A stretch of DNA of 62,381 bases from Caldisphaera sp. (GCA_002877855.1 PNIA01000005.1:1-62381), one strand, 5' to 3'. Counted from the first letter of the stretch, positions 39,023 to 47,107 are shown. The notes: generated from the letters alone by a model not told the origin. Made by a program: numbers and translations.

Positions 39023-39835
39023 TTATTTTAAATCAAACTTTACTTGTTCTTTTTTCCTTCCTTCTTTAATTTCATCGGTATTTATTAAAACTATTGCTCT
39101 AGTATTATATTTCAATTTGCTTTTTATTACTTCATCAATTTTGCTTTTTGAACCTATGACGCATAAAATCCCACTTATATGGGCTTGTCTAGAATTAGCC
39201 AAATCAATAAGTGAATTAAGTAGCATTGATTTACTTCCATCAACTGTAACAATTATTACTTTACTTTTTCTGGCAACACATTCTCTTGGTAGCAAGATAA
39301 CATCAAAGAATTCAGATGAAATTTTATAATTTTTTGATATTATATGTTTTGAATATGGGCTGTGAGATGATGCACAAAGCCTAGCATGAAACAAAGATGA
39401 AAAAGTAGATCCCAAGGCTGCTGCATAACCATCTGGCGAGCTTATAATAGTGTTTATCTTTTCATCCTTTAGTTCATCTAAAGCTCTTAGCCCAGCTAAT
39501 GTCATAATTCCAGGATTACTTAATAAAGACCAAAGCTCTTCATTTTCTATATAATACTTTGCTAATACGTCTTCAATTATATGGCTTTCTCTTATTTTAC
39601 TTAATATCTTTTCTGCCGTTGTCCTTTCTGGAACAGTTCTTAATGTAACATACCTCCATAAGATTTGAGCAGGTACTCCTAATCTTTCTTCCAGTTCTTT
39701 AAATGAATAAAAGTATTTTAGTGCACCTAACAATCTAAAAACCATTAATTTAACGTTTTTTACTCCATCAATCATTCCTATAAGGTTATTTGGGTTTTTT
39801 TCTTGCAAATTCCATTCATCAGATCTCTCAGACAT
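39023..39835 (-). CDS. HTH plus phosphoribosyltransferase-like protein
   Basis: 270 residues. The first ~80 residues include a helix-turn-helix (FKELEERLGVPAQILWRYVT) and the rest is a PRTase-like domain: IISSPDGYAAALGSTFSSLFHARL and VIIVTVDGSKSMLLNSLIDLA, the latter in the place of the PRPP loop. The loop lacks the two acidic residues of active PRTases, so it may sense PRPP or a nucleotide rather than catalyse. It resembles archaeal orotate-PRTase-like regulators (GfcR/PurR logic). Confidence 0.7.
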   Translation of the reverse strand: MSERSDEWNLQEKNPNNLIGMIDGVKNVKLMVFRLLGALKYFYSFKELEERLGVPAQILWRYVTLRTVPERTTAEKILSKIRESHIIEDVLAKYYIENEELWSLLSNPGIMTLAGLRALDELKDEKINTIISSPDGYAAALGSTFSSLFHARLCASSHSPYSKHIISKNYKISSEFFDVILLPRECVARKSKVIIVTVDGSKSMLLNSLIDLANSRQAHISGILCVIGSKSKIDEVIKSKLKYNTRAIVLINTDEIKEGRKKEQVKFDLK

Positions 39836-39969
39836 AGCCTAAACTCTCTCTAAATATCTATACCCTATAACCTAGCTACAGACTGTACTCTTATATATTT
39901 TGCTAACAGTAATTTAATAAATAGGTATTAAAAACAAAAATTATAAACACAATAAAAATCTATTTAGCT

Positions 39970-40134
39970 TTAAAATTCTTCCTCCGATTCTTCTTCTGAT
40001 TCCTCCGATTCTTCTGATTCTTCCTCGTCTTCTGATTCTTCCTCGTCTACGTCTTCAAATTCTTCCTCGTCTACGTCTTCAAATTCTTCCTCCGATTCTT
40101 CTTCTGATTCCTCCTCGTCTTGCTTTTTAGGCAT
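39970..40134 (-). CDS. small extremely acidic repeat protein
   Basis: 54 residues from the ATG at 40134 (MPKKQDEEESEEES...), preceded by GAGG nine bases upstream. Composition is almost only Glu, Ser, Asp plus Phe/Val in two tandem EEFEDVDE units coded by a 21-base repeat; it ends EESEEEF. No folded domain is expected. It may be a real disordered protein or a low-complexity frame; codons keep mostly synonymous GAA/GAG/TCT/TCG choices. Function unknown. Confidence 0.5.
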   Translation of the reverse strand: MPKKQDEEESEEESEEEFEDVDEEEFEDVDEEESEDEEESEESEESEEESEEEF

Positions 40135-40345
40135 GCATCTCAACCTCTTTGACAATTTGGAAATAGCAAATAAAAATAGATATTTAATAATATATCTCTA
40201 AAGGTATATCGAATTGGAAGTCAATTTGTTTGTGTATATATTTATGTAATATTATATGACTATTTTATATTTTAATTTATTATTATCATAATAAGAAAAA
40301 ACATATTAATTTCAAATATAATTAAAAGTTAGGATGGTGCTAGTT

Positions 40346-40579
40346 ATGGTAAAAAAAGCGCCAACAAAAAAGATAGCAATGAAAGCATGTAAGTCTTGTG
40401 GCGCATTAGTGTCTAGAGATACTAATGTATGTCCAGTATGCGGAGGGACTAATTTTACTGACGACTGGGAAGGCATATTTATAGTATTAGGCAACGACTC
40501 AACAGTTGCTAAAGAATTAAAATTCAATAAGAAAGGAATATTTGCAATAAAGGTTTCTGGTTCATACATAATAAAGTAA
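40346..40579 (+). CDS. spt4: transcription elongation factor Spt4
   Basis: 77 residues with a zinc-binding set CKSCG...CPVCGG (residues about 15-34), then DWEGIFIVL and GIFAIKVSGSYI, the Spt4 (RpoE'') pattern. It binds Spt5 to keep RNA polymerase processive. ATG at 40346 has GGTG six bases upstream; an in-frame ATG at 40334 is less likely. Followed after 10 bases by the DUF359 kinase gene. Confidence 0.92.
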   Translation: MVKKAPTKKIAMKACKSCGALVSRDTNVCPVCGGTNFTDDWEGIFIVLGNDSTVAKELKFNKKGIFAIKVSGSYIIK

Positions 40580-40589
40580 GGGGGATCTG

Positions 40590-41126
40590 ATGAAAATCAT
40601 AGGATATAAAATACCAGATAACTTAAGATATGATTTTTCACAGCCAAGAGGTGTTCTTATAAATGGAGAAATAAAAAATTATATTAATATGAAAAATTGG
40701 GAAAAAGTTATTTGTGTTGGTGATGTTGTTTCATCTTATTGTCTCAAAGCAAATAGGCTGCCAGACTTTATAATAATTGATGGTAAGACTCGTAGAACTG
40801 AAGGTGGATTAAAATTAGAAGATATAGACAAAATAAAACAGCATTATGAGATCATAAAGGTGTTAAATCCTGCAGGAATAATTGGCATGGATTCATATGA
40901 AATTATTTGTAAGATAGTAAATGAAAACAACAAAAAGATAATATTCGTTAATGGAGAAGAAGATATGCTAACTATGCCATGTTTATCATGCGCACCTTTA
41001 AATTCTCTTATAATTTATGGTATACCAAATAAAGGTGCTGCATTAGTAAACTTAAGCATATACATTAAAAGGGATCTTCAACAAAAACCTTTGTCTCTTA
41101 AGCCAACAATTTTTGATTTTCAATAA
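40590..41126 (+). CDS. GTP-dependent dephospho-CoA kinase (DUF359)
   Basis: 178 residues of the DUF359 family: ICVGDVVSSYCL, PDFIIIDGKTRR, LNPAGIIGMDS and VNGEEDMLTMPC. Archaeal members phosphorylate dephospho-CoA with GTP, the last step of CoA synthesis. GGGGGAT precedes the ATG. The linkage to spt4 is common in archaea. Confidence 0.9.
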   Translation: MKIIGYKIPDNLRYDFSQPRGVLINGEIKNYINMKNWEKVICVGDVVSSYCLKANRLPDFIIIDGKTRRTEGGLKLEDIDKIKQHYEIIKVLNPAGIIGMDSYEIICKIVNENNKKIIFVNGEEDMLTMPCLSCAPLNSLIIYGIPNKGAALVNLSIYIKRDLQQKPLSLKPTIFDFQ

Positions 41127-41201
41127 AAATTGTTCAACGATTAGCCTCGCCAATCAAAAATAAATATAACCTCGATCAATAAGATTTTTGTATAGGATTG
41201 T

Positions 41202-41309
41202 GGGGCCGTCGTCTAGCTTGGTAGGATGCCAGCCTGGGGTGCATTTCCCTAGAGTCCACCGGAATGCCTAGAGCGCTGGTGGTCCGGGGTTCAAATCCCC
41301 GCGGCCCCA
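41202..41309 (+). tRNA. tRNA-Pro(GGG) with 34-base intron, CCA encoded
   Basis: Acceptor GGGGCCG pairs with CGGCCCC; D-arm GTCT/GGAT; anticodon stem CCAGC/GCTGG with loop CTGGGG-C gives anticodon GGG at 41236-41238. A 34-base intron (41240-41273) lies at the canonical 37/38 position. T-arm CGGGG-TTCAAAT-CCCCG. Discriminator A at 41309 is followed by CCA at 41310-41312, so CCA appears encoded. AT-rich AAATAAATATAAC about 35-45 bases upstream is the probable box A. Confidence 0.95.
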
Positions 41310-41326
41310 CCATGAGGTGAGCATAA

Positions 41327-41533
41327 ATGTCGAACAAGGTTAAGGTTAGAAGTAAAGAAATAGAAATTAATGATGAGGTGCTATTAAAGATTAGAAAATA
41401 TGCAAATACAGAAATGACTTTAGATGAACTAGCAAAGGAATTAAATTTGGAAGGATGGGAAGAAGCCTATGAATTTGTTAAAAAAGTTCCAGCATGGTTA
41501 TTGAGAAGCTACTCTCAACGCTTAGTTCACTAG
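41327..41533 (+). CDS. small conserved hypothetical protein
   Basis: 68 residues; helical with EINDEVLLKIRKYANTEMTLDELAKELNLEGWEEAYEFVKKV split over two segments, resembling a short helix-turn-helix. GAGGTGA precedes the ATG by six bases, so it is a real gene, starting 14 bases after tRNA-Pro. The last residues (LLRSYSQRLVH) look unrelated and may come from truncation near the downstream transposon scar. Function unknown. Confidence 0.65.
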   Translation: MSNKVKVRSKEIEINDEVLLKIRKYANTEMTLDELAKELNLEGWEEAYEFVKKVPAWLLRSYSQRLVH

Positions 41534-41725
41534 CAAAAAATAAATATTGCTATAATTATTTTTATAAACTACTTAATTTATTCTTGTTAGAAAATTTAAA
41601 ACAATTTTTTAAGACCATGAAGAATTTAAAAGATAAAACCTTTAACTCTGTGCCGTTGACAACAGTTTCCAATAAACCATGAAGCTTATATATCTTGAAT
41701 ACAATATTTATCACGATGCTAAGTG

Positions 41726-41896
41726 ATGCTAAGACCTAAGGAAGTTTGCCAACGCTTAGGTACATCTTATCGCACATTGAAAGAGTATGTAAAGAAAGGT
41801 TATATTAAACGTGTATGGGTTGGGGTTATACCGCTAAAGGGGCAGAGAAGGGTGAGCAAGGTATGCCTCGTGACCTTGGTGAAGCCCAAGGGCTGA
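41726..41896 (+). pseudogene. IS607-family tnpA, N-terminal remnant
   Basis: ATG at 41726 opens 56 codons beginning MLRPKEVCQRLGTSYRTLKE, followed by YVKKGYIKRVW. This is the MerR-like DNA-binding start of IS607 serine-recombinase TnpA. After about residue 31 the family similarity ends and the frame runs to TGA at 41894-41896 through the tnpB-like segment. The catalytic serine recombinase domain is absent. The 41716 ATG is out of frame. Confidence 0.7.
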
Positions 41897-41946
41897 GAAT
41901 TAGATACAAATTTAAAAAATTTTATGAAGCCCAAACCCCTCAATAA
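41818..41946 (+). pseudogene. probable tnpB C-terminal remnant
   Basis: A frame different from tnpA reads GWGYTAKGAEKGEQGMPRDL then GEAQGLRIRYKF and EAQTPQ to TAA at 41944-41946. The Gly/Glu/Arg-rich tail resembles the variable C-terminus of archaeal OrfB/TnpB proteins. The assignment rests on position and composition; a search is needed to confirm it. Confidence 0.4.
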
Positions 41947-42242
41947 TATACTATTTAATATAATAACTTTTCTTTTCTAGCAAAATAAATCAAATACAGC
42001 TACATAGTTAATATTTAAGTTCAACTTAAATATAATAAGTTCAACCAATAACATTGTATTCAGTCTACCTAAATTTTATAATAGATTTGTATACAATTTT
42101 AACATAAATTTTTCCTAGTTTTCAATTAGCTTAAGTTTAAAATTAGATTTATTTTTTCCTATAAACTTGGTATACATTCCCCTATTCCTAATAAGCAAGC
42201 TCAGCTAAATAATACGTAGGATTAAAATTCGGGTGAATTTTA

Positions 42243-42581
42243 TTGGAGCAGAACCTTAATGAAGGAAAAATAATTATCGTTTGCCATAATTGTGGGACAA
42301 TTTTATATAAATATACCATAGGTGATAAAAATGACAAAAACAAGTTTAATGGTCCACCAATACCTAAGAAGGCTTTAAGCGGTTATGATAGATTTACTTG
42401 CCCAGTTTGTGGGGCAACATTAAGTCTTACTCCAAAACAAATCAAATTCATATCGCTATCCCTATATAAAAAGATGTATTCTGAAAATAACTATAAATTG
42501 GTTGATTTGACAAAGACTGGAATGGTTGAGAACAATGTAAACATTAATAATCTAAGCGATAGAGTTGAAGAGGCTGATTAG
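42243..42581 (+). CDS. zinc-ribbon protein
   Basis: 112 residues with two CxxC pairs: VCHNCGTIL near residue 14 and FTCPVCGATL near 52, separated by a Lys/Asp-rich loop, then an amphipathic helical part ending in an Asn-rich tail. TTG start with GGTGA five bases upstream. A transcription- or translation-associated zinc ribbon is likely; family not identified. Its end overlaps the convergent kinase-like gene by about 30 bases. Confidence 0.72.
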   Translation: MEQNLNEGKIIIVCHNCGTILYKYTIGDKNDKNKFNGPPIPKKALSGYDRFTCPVCGATLSLTPKQIKFISLSLYKKMYSENNYKLVDLTKTGMVENNVNINNLSDRVEEAD

Positions 42582-43337
42582 CTCTTTCTTTATCTCATTA
42601 AATATAATTTCGTTGCAATTTCCTTTCTTATAGCTTGATAGTAGCATATTAATTCTCTCTTTACCATTTGTTATGCCCATTTTATTTAATAAACTACCAA
42701 CTATTTTATTAACATTTCCACAACCATTACTTGATGATTCTAAGTCTATTATTATTGCAGGAAATTCTACAGGAAAGCTGGGAAAAAATATGTTTCTCCA
42801 TGGTCTACTTAATTCAGAGTGTAATATACCTATTTTGTCTAATAACCTTGCAGTATTGATTGATTCTAACATATAATTTTTTGCTTCTTTGAAATTAAGG
42901 TTTTTTATTATATATTCCAAATTAACCATACCCACATATTCCATAACTATAAAATCATCAGAATAATAATAAACTTTAGGCGAAACCCCAAATTTTGAGG
43001 TTTTGATTAATTTAATAGCCTCCTCTACCAAGCTCTTTCTCTTGCTATCAACCCTTCTTACCTTAACAGCCTTAACTCCCATGTTTTTGAAATATGCTAA
43101 GAACACCAAGCTAGAATGTCCTTTTCCTAATATCCTAAAACTCTTTAATTTCTTATTAAAAATTGTCAAATTACCGTAATTACATATATATTTTAATCCA
43201 TGCCTTTCCATTTCATCTATCTTTTTATTGTAATCACAGCTTTTAATATCAGGATAACAGAGCAAGTTTATTGATTCTATATCATTTACATATTTGTAAT
43301 CCAAGCAGGCATTGAATATAGAGAATTGATAAGCCAT
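42552..43337 (-). CDS. predicted Ser/Thr protein kinase-like protein
   Basis: Up to 261 residues, resembling the archaeal COG2112 kinase group: FRILGKGHSSLVFLAYF (glycine-rich loop), GVKAVKVRR (lysine), VMEYVGMVNL hinge. The catalytic segment reads HSELSRPWRNIFF and the metal site IIDLESS, so the usual HRD/HGD aspartate is Glu and DFG is DLE. Reduced or altered activity is possible. The first ~50 residues overlap cca, so a later start is likely, but none is obvious. It follows cca in an operon. Confidence 0.72.
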   Translation of the reverse strand: MAYQFSIFNACLDYKYVNDIESINLLCYPDIKSCDYNKKIDEMERHGLKYICNYGNLTIFNKKLKSFRILGKGHSSLVFLAYFKNMGVKAVKVRRVDSKRKSLVEEAIKLIKTSKFGVSPKVYYYSDDFIVMEYVGMVNLEYIIKNLNFKEAKNYMLESINTARLLDKIGILHSELSRPWRNIFFPSFPVEFPAIIIDLESSSNGCGNVNKIVGSLLNKMGITNGKERINMLLSSYKKGNCNEIIFNEIKKELISLFNSIA

Positions 43338-44668
43338 TCCTTTATTCCTCCATTTATTTTAAATCCGTTTATATCAAAAATTTCTTCTATTCTGCAATCC
43401 TTTGTATTTTTTGGTAATAAATTGTTCTCTTTAATTATTAAATATTTAATAAGCTCTTTAATGTTAATGAATTTCCTATTCCTACCTCCTAATAACTTAT
43501 CATTATCAATCAATACTATTCCCTGCTCATCTATCCTCTTATTTATAAAACCAATAATATTATTTATATCATCTTCTATTAAAGGACCTCTTAATAGCTC
43601 AAATTGAGAAATTATATTATTTTCTAGCAATAACCCAATATAAGCATCTTTATATTCATCCGTATATATAGCTGTTTTTAGAACATTAAATCCATATCTT
43701 TTTGAATTTATTTTAATGTTTTCCGAAAACCTTTTCAGTTTTCCCCAGATTTCTTCCGGGGGGACTTCACCATAATTGCCATAGCAGTTTATTAATAACG
43801 ATGGTGCATTAATTTTTGTTGGCTTATTATAGGAAAATACATGGAAAAAGACTTTACTTGGGTTCCTTAAAAAAAGCTTAGATGCTAAAATAAATGTATT
43901 GAGACTTTTATTGCTTACAGCCGCAGCAGCGTTTCTTTTTGGATCAACCGGGTCAACAACGATAATATTTGATGTAGAATATTTGTCTTTAAGATATTGA
44001 AAGTCTCCATTACCTTCTATATCAATAAAAACTTGATTTTTCCAATTAGATGCGTTTATTATAGCATTTAAAAAATTCCCATAATACAAAACAAGCAATT
44101 CTGATAAGTAACCTGAAAACCCTTCTATATGAGTTTCTGCACCATATATGCCAATTCCCTTTAAAAAGGATTTTAACAATCTTATCTCATCTTTTTTACT
44201 TCCATCAGCCTTTCGATTCACGTATCTGGTATGAAAGGGAGTTCTTTCAACACCCATTCCATTTTCTCTAGGTTTTTCAACATAAATTGTTGGTACAATA
44301 TCTGCCTCTAGCCCCATTAATAATAGGGTAATATATGGGTGCTGACTATATTTAATCATTATTGGATAGTCTTTAAAACAACCTACTAAAAAATCTTTGG
44401 CATTTGAGTTAATCCAACTATCATTGACATTTTTTATCAATATAAACATATCTAGTTCCCATTTATCATTCAATAATGTCCCCTTTGCGAAGCTTCCTTC
44501 CTCTTCAACTATGGCATCTAAATTATATGATCTCAAACAGCTGTTTAGTTTATTTTTTATCATATTGGATAAATTTTCAAGTATCTTTAGCTGTAGACTA
44601 CTCGGTTTAATTTTTTCTAATACTTCTTTCCTTATTTTATTAATTTCATCATATTTATCATACATCAT
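43286..44668 (-). CDS. cca: archaeal (class I) CCA-adding enzyme
   Basis: A 460-residue class I tRNA nucleotidyltransferase. EEEGSFAKGTLL is the nucleotidyltransferase GS motif and WELDMFILI carries the metal-binding carboxylates; the RYVNRKADGSKKDEIRLLKSFLKG helix and HIEGFSGYLSELL are typical. It adds CCA to tRNAs, needed here for tRNA-Ile and tRNA-Gln, which lack encoded CCA. ATG at 44668 with AAGTGA upstream. Confidence 0.93.
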   Translation of the reverse strand: MMYDKYDEINKIRKEVLEKIKPSSLQLKILENLSNMIKNKLNSCLRSYNLDAIVEEEGSFAKGTLLNDKWELDMFILIKNVNDSWINSNAKDFLVGCFKDYPIMIKYSQHPYITLLLMGLEADIVPTIYVEKPRENGMGVERTPFHTRYVNRKADGSKKDEIRLLKSFLKGIGIYGAETHIEGFSGYLSELLVLYYGNFLNAIINASNWKNQVFIDIEGNGDFQYLKDKYSTSNIIVVDPVDPKRNAAAAVSNKSLNTFILASKLFLRNPSKVFFHVFSYNKPTKINAPSLLINCYGNYGEVPPEEIWGKLKRFSENIKINSKRYGFNVLKTAIYTDEYKDAYIGLLLENNIISQFELLRGPLIEDDINNIIGFINKRIDEQGIVLIDNDKLLGGRNRKFINIKELIKYLIIKENNLLPKNTKDCRIEEIFDINGFKINGGIKEWLINSLYSMPAWITNM

Positions 44669-44806
44669 AATTCACTTCAATTTCTTTACCGCCTAAGTTC
44701 CTAAAAATAATAAAGCCATTTTAAACTAATAAGCTATGTTATATTTATCTCCAACTTTCTAATAATGAGAACCAAAATTTTAAATGCGACTATTTATCAA
44801 TATTTT

Positions 44807-45361
44807 TTAAATCAGTTTAACTTCTGCTATATCCTCGTAAATTGGTCCTTGCCTAGTTAAGGTACTTTTTTTAAGCTTAATAGAATTGATATTCTGTAAT
44901 CCTATTTCATAGTTAAGATAATTTTGCAAAAATTCTTTTAGCTCCCCAGTAGGATAGGATTTAACTCTTGCAATAGTTAAATGAGGAGTAAAGTCTTCTT
45001 TTTCTAATTTAAATCCACTTTTTATTAATAATTGGTCTATCATATTTTTAATTTGTTTTAAGTGCTCAAATCCTTGAGTAATACCTATCCATACTACCCT
45101 AGCTTTATTAATTGATGGAAATGCCCCTAATCCTTCTAATTTTATGATAAAACTATTATATTTGATTTGACCAAGAATGCTATCTTTAATTATATTAACA
45201 TAAGAATCGTCTATCTCTCCTAAAAATCTCAAAGTTATGTGAAGATTTTCGGTTTCTACTAACTTTAACTTCACTTTAAAATTCTCTAATTGCTCTTTGA
45301 ATACTTCAATTTTTGACAATATTTCCTCATTATTAATATCAACTGCTATAAACGATCTCAT
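44807..45361 (-). CDS. thpR: RNA 2',3'-cyclic phosphodiesterase (2'-5' RNA ligase family)
   Basis: 184 residues with the two HxT motifs of the 2H superfamily: NLHITLRFLGEI (about residue 45) and FTPHLTIARVK (about 130). Such enzymes open 2',3'-cyclic phosphates. The linkage to cca is common in crenarchaea and suggests a tRNA-end or splicing role. The 140-base gap to cca may hold a second promoter. Confidence 0.92.
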   Translation of the reverse strand: MRSFIAVDINNEEILSKIEVFKEQLENFKVKLKLVETENLHITLRFLGEIDDSYVNIIKDSILGQIKYNSFIIKLEGLGAFPSINKARVVWIGITQGFEHLKQIKNMIDQLLIKSGFKLEKEDFTPHLTIARVKSYPTGELKEFLQNYLNYEIGLQNINSIKLKKSTLTRQGPIYEDIAEVKLI

Positions 45362-45481
45362 AGCCAGCCCCAGATATATATAGTTGATTCTTTATTTAAC
45401 TGTGTATTATCCTTTTCTTTATGGTGATTTTCTTCTTTCTTTAACAATTCTGTTTGCTTAATTTATAGAATTATAGAAAGT

Positions 45482-45496
45482 GGCCTTTATAAGGCC
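45482..45496 (+). promoter_or_regulatory. palindromic TATA region upstream of the PDCD5 gene
   Basis: GGCCTTTATAAGGCC is a perfect 6-bp-arm palindrome around a TATA-like core, 32-46 bases upstream of the TTG start. It may be both box A and an operator. Confidence 0.45.
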
Positions 45497-45527
45497 TAAT
45501 AAAATCTTAATATTGTGGTGAGAAGAG

Positions 45528-45893
45528 TTGAGCAACGATATGGATAATTATGATGATTATGATGATGAGTTAGAATCCATAAAACAAAGAAGGCTAGAAG
45601 AAATCAGGAGAAGGCTAGAAGAACAGGAAAGAAGAAAGAAAATCGAGGAAGAACAAGAAGCACAAAAGCTAAGTGTGTTAAGATCTATAATGGAACCACC
45701 AGCCTTGGATAGGTTAAATAACTTAAGATTGGTTAAGCCCGATTTAGCTAAAATTGCAGAAGATACTATAATAAGATTGGTTCAAATGGGACGTCTAAAT
45801 ACACCTGTAACAGAGGAGGTAGTGAAAAGTATTTTAATAGAATTAGATAACAGATCTAGAAAGGAGTACGAGATAAAGTTTAAGTGGAAATGA
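45528..45893 (+). CDS. PDCD5-family DNA-binding protein
   Basis: 121 residues. An acidic N-terminal tail is followed by a Glu/Arg-rich helix (IKQRRLEEIRRRLEEQERRKK) and the PDCD5 core LRSIMEPPALDRLNNLRLVKPDLA. Archaeal PDCD5 proteins bind nucleic acids; cellular role unclear. TTG start after GGTGAGAAGAG. First gene of the L39e-L31e-aIF6 operon. Confidence 0.9.
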   Translation: MSNDMDNYDDYDDELESIKQRRLEEIRRRLEEQERRKKIEEEQEAQKLSVLRSIMEPPALDRLNNLRLVKPDLAKIAEDTIIRLVQMGRLNTPVTEEVVKSILIELDNRSRKEYEIKFKWK

Positions 45894-45905
45894 GGTTAGG
45901 TCAGA

Positions 45906-46061
45906 ATGTCTAGACATAAACATTTAGCCAGAAAGCTGAGATTAGCTAAAGCTGGTAAGAGCAATGAGTCGCTACCCGTATGGGTAGTGGTTAAAACATT
46001 AAGAAAATATACATCTAACCCAAGAAGAAGAAATTGGAGAACATCTAAACTTAAAGCTTGA
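45906..46061 (+). CDS. rpl39e: ribosomal protein L39e
   Basis: 51 residues (MSRHKHLARKLRLAKAGK... to ...RNWRTSKLKA), very basic, with the TSNPRRRNWR stretch diagnostic of L39e, which lines the exit tunnel. GAGGTTAGG precedes the ATG; it begins 12 bases after the PDCD5 gene and is followed by L31e. Confidence 0.95.
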   Translation: MSRHKHLARKLRLAKAGKSNESLPVWVVVKTLRKYTSNPRRRNWRTSKLKA

Positions 46062-46072
46062 GGTGAAATTTT

Positions 46073-46408
46073 ATGGATGTTGGTGAGGCATTTGTTTATG
46101 TTATACCATTAAAGAGATTATATTCTGGAAGAAAGAGCAATAGGGCAAAAAGAGCTGTTGATCTAGTTAGAAACTTCGTCTCGAAACATACGAAAATAGA
46201 GCCAGAAAATGTAGTTATAACTGATGATGTAAATTCTTATATATGGAGCAGAAGTATAGAAAAACCTCCTAGAAGAATTAAGGTACTTGTTGAAATAACT
46301 GAGCTTAAACCGGAAGAAGGAGAAGGCGTAAAAAGAGCTTTAGTTAGACTAGCAGGAGAAAGAATAAAAATTGGAAAATATGAAATAAAACCTAGAGAAA
46401 ACAAGTAG
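46073..46408 (+). CDS. rpl31e: ribosomal protein L31e
   Basis: 111 residues with the L31e pattern: FVYVIPLKRLYSGRKSNRAKRAVDLVR split over two motifs, then YIWSRSIEKPPRRIKV. GAGGTGA precedes the ATG by six bases. Co-transcribed with L39e and aIF6, the standard archaeal order. Confidence 0.95.
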   Translation: MDVGEAFVYVIPLKRLYSGRKSNRAKRAVDLVRNFVSKHTKIEPENVVITDDVNSYIWSRSIEKPPRRIKVLVEITELKPEEGEGVKRALVRLAGERIKIGKYEIKPRENK

Positions 46409-46417
46409 GTGGATTTT

Positions 46418-47092
46418 TTGCCATTTGAAATTAATAAAATGACTATGTTTGGAAATAGCAATATAGGAGTATATATTTATGCTAATGATAAATTTACATT
46501 TGTTCCTCAGGGATTAGAAAAAAAAGAAATAGATGAAATTTCTCAAATTTTACAAACGGATATCATAGTAACTTCTCTTGCAAATACAAAACTAATAGGA
46601 GTTTTAATGGCTGGAAACAATAAAGGTATTATATTAACAAGAAGTATATATGATGAAGAGCTTAATAATATAAAAAAATCACTCAAAGATTTCAATATAT
46701 TAGTATTACCTAGTAGAAACAATGCTGTAGGTAACCTTATCATTGCAAATGATAAGGCAGCTCTTGTATATCCTTACTTTGAAGACGATATTGTAAAACA
46801 GATAGAAGATAATTTAGGGGTAGAAGCATTTAGGAGAAACATTGCAGGAATACCAACAGTTGGAGCAATAGTTGCTGTAACTAACATAGGTGGATTGGTA
46901 CATCCTGATGTTACTGATGAGGAAATAAAATTTTTGGAAGATACATTTAAAGTTCCATTCAAAACAGGCACAATTAATTTTGGTATATCTTTTGTTAGAA
47001 CTGGTTTAGTTGTAAATTCTAAGGGAGCGATAGTAGGTGATGATACAACTGGACCAGAAATAGCAAGAATACAAATGGTCTTTGGAAGCTGA
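46418..47092 (+). CDS. eif6: translation initiation factor 6
   Basis: 224 residues. MTMFGNSNIGVYIYAND near the start, then five repeating alpha/beta units including NAVGNLIIANDKAALVYP and GIPTVGAIVAVTNIGGLVHP, the aIF6 pentein fold. It keeps 50S subunits from joining 30S. TTG at 46418 is preferred (GGTGGA four bases upstream); the GTG at 46409 directly abuts the L31e stop. Confidence 0.94.
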   Translation: MPFEINKMTMFGNSNIGVYIYANDKFTFVPQGLEKKEIDEISQILQTDIIVTSLANTKLIGVLMAGNNKGIILTRSIYDEELNNIKKSLKDFNILVLPSRNNAVGNLIIANDKAALVYPYFEDDIVKQIEDNLGVEAFRRNIAGIPTVGAIVAVTNIGGLVHPDVTDEEIKFLEDTFKVPFKTGTINFGISFVRTGLVVNSKGAIVGDDTTGPEIARIQMVFGS

Positions 47093-47107
47093 AAAAGGTA
47101 AAATGTG

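Larger units (their letters stand above)
41685..41946 (+). mobile_element. internally deleted IS607-type element
   Basis: The left part keeps a promoter (CTTATATATC at 41685) and the first ~30 codons of tnpA. The right part keeps what looks like the tnpB C-terminal end in another frame. A perfect hairpin CCTTGG-TGAAGC-CCAAGG (41874-41891) sits where tnpB/omega-RNA ends have their terminal stem. The join is near 41813-41821. Base composition is clearly richer in G+C than around it. About 1.8 kb of a normal element is missing, so it cannot move alone. Confidence 0.6.
41534..42242. other. 709-base gap with a transposon scar
   Basis: Holds an IS607-type remnant (41685-41946) and otherwise AT-rich DNA. 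At 42017-42049 AAGTTCAAC is present twice. A small open frame at 41494-41682 overlaps the preceding gene, has no ribosome-binding site and poor composition, and is not called. GGGTGA for the next gene lies at the right end. Confidence 0.6.

Noticed and set aside
39012..39329. Plus-strand frame opposite the HTH-PRT gene
   Set aside because: Antisense shadow; no start signal and no domain.
41494..41682. Open frame of 62 codons after the small gene at 41327
   Set aside because: It overlaps that gene in another frame, lacks a ribosome-binding site and has AT-driven composition.
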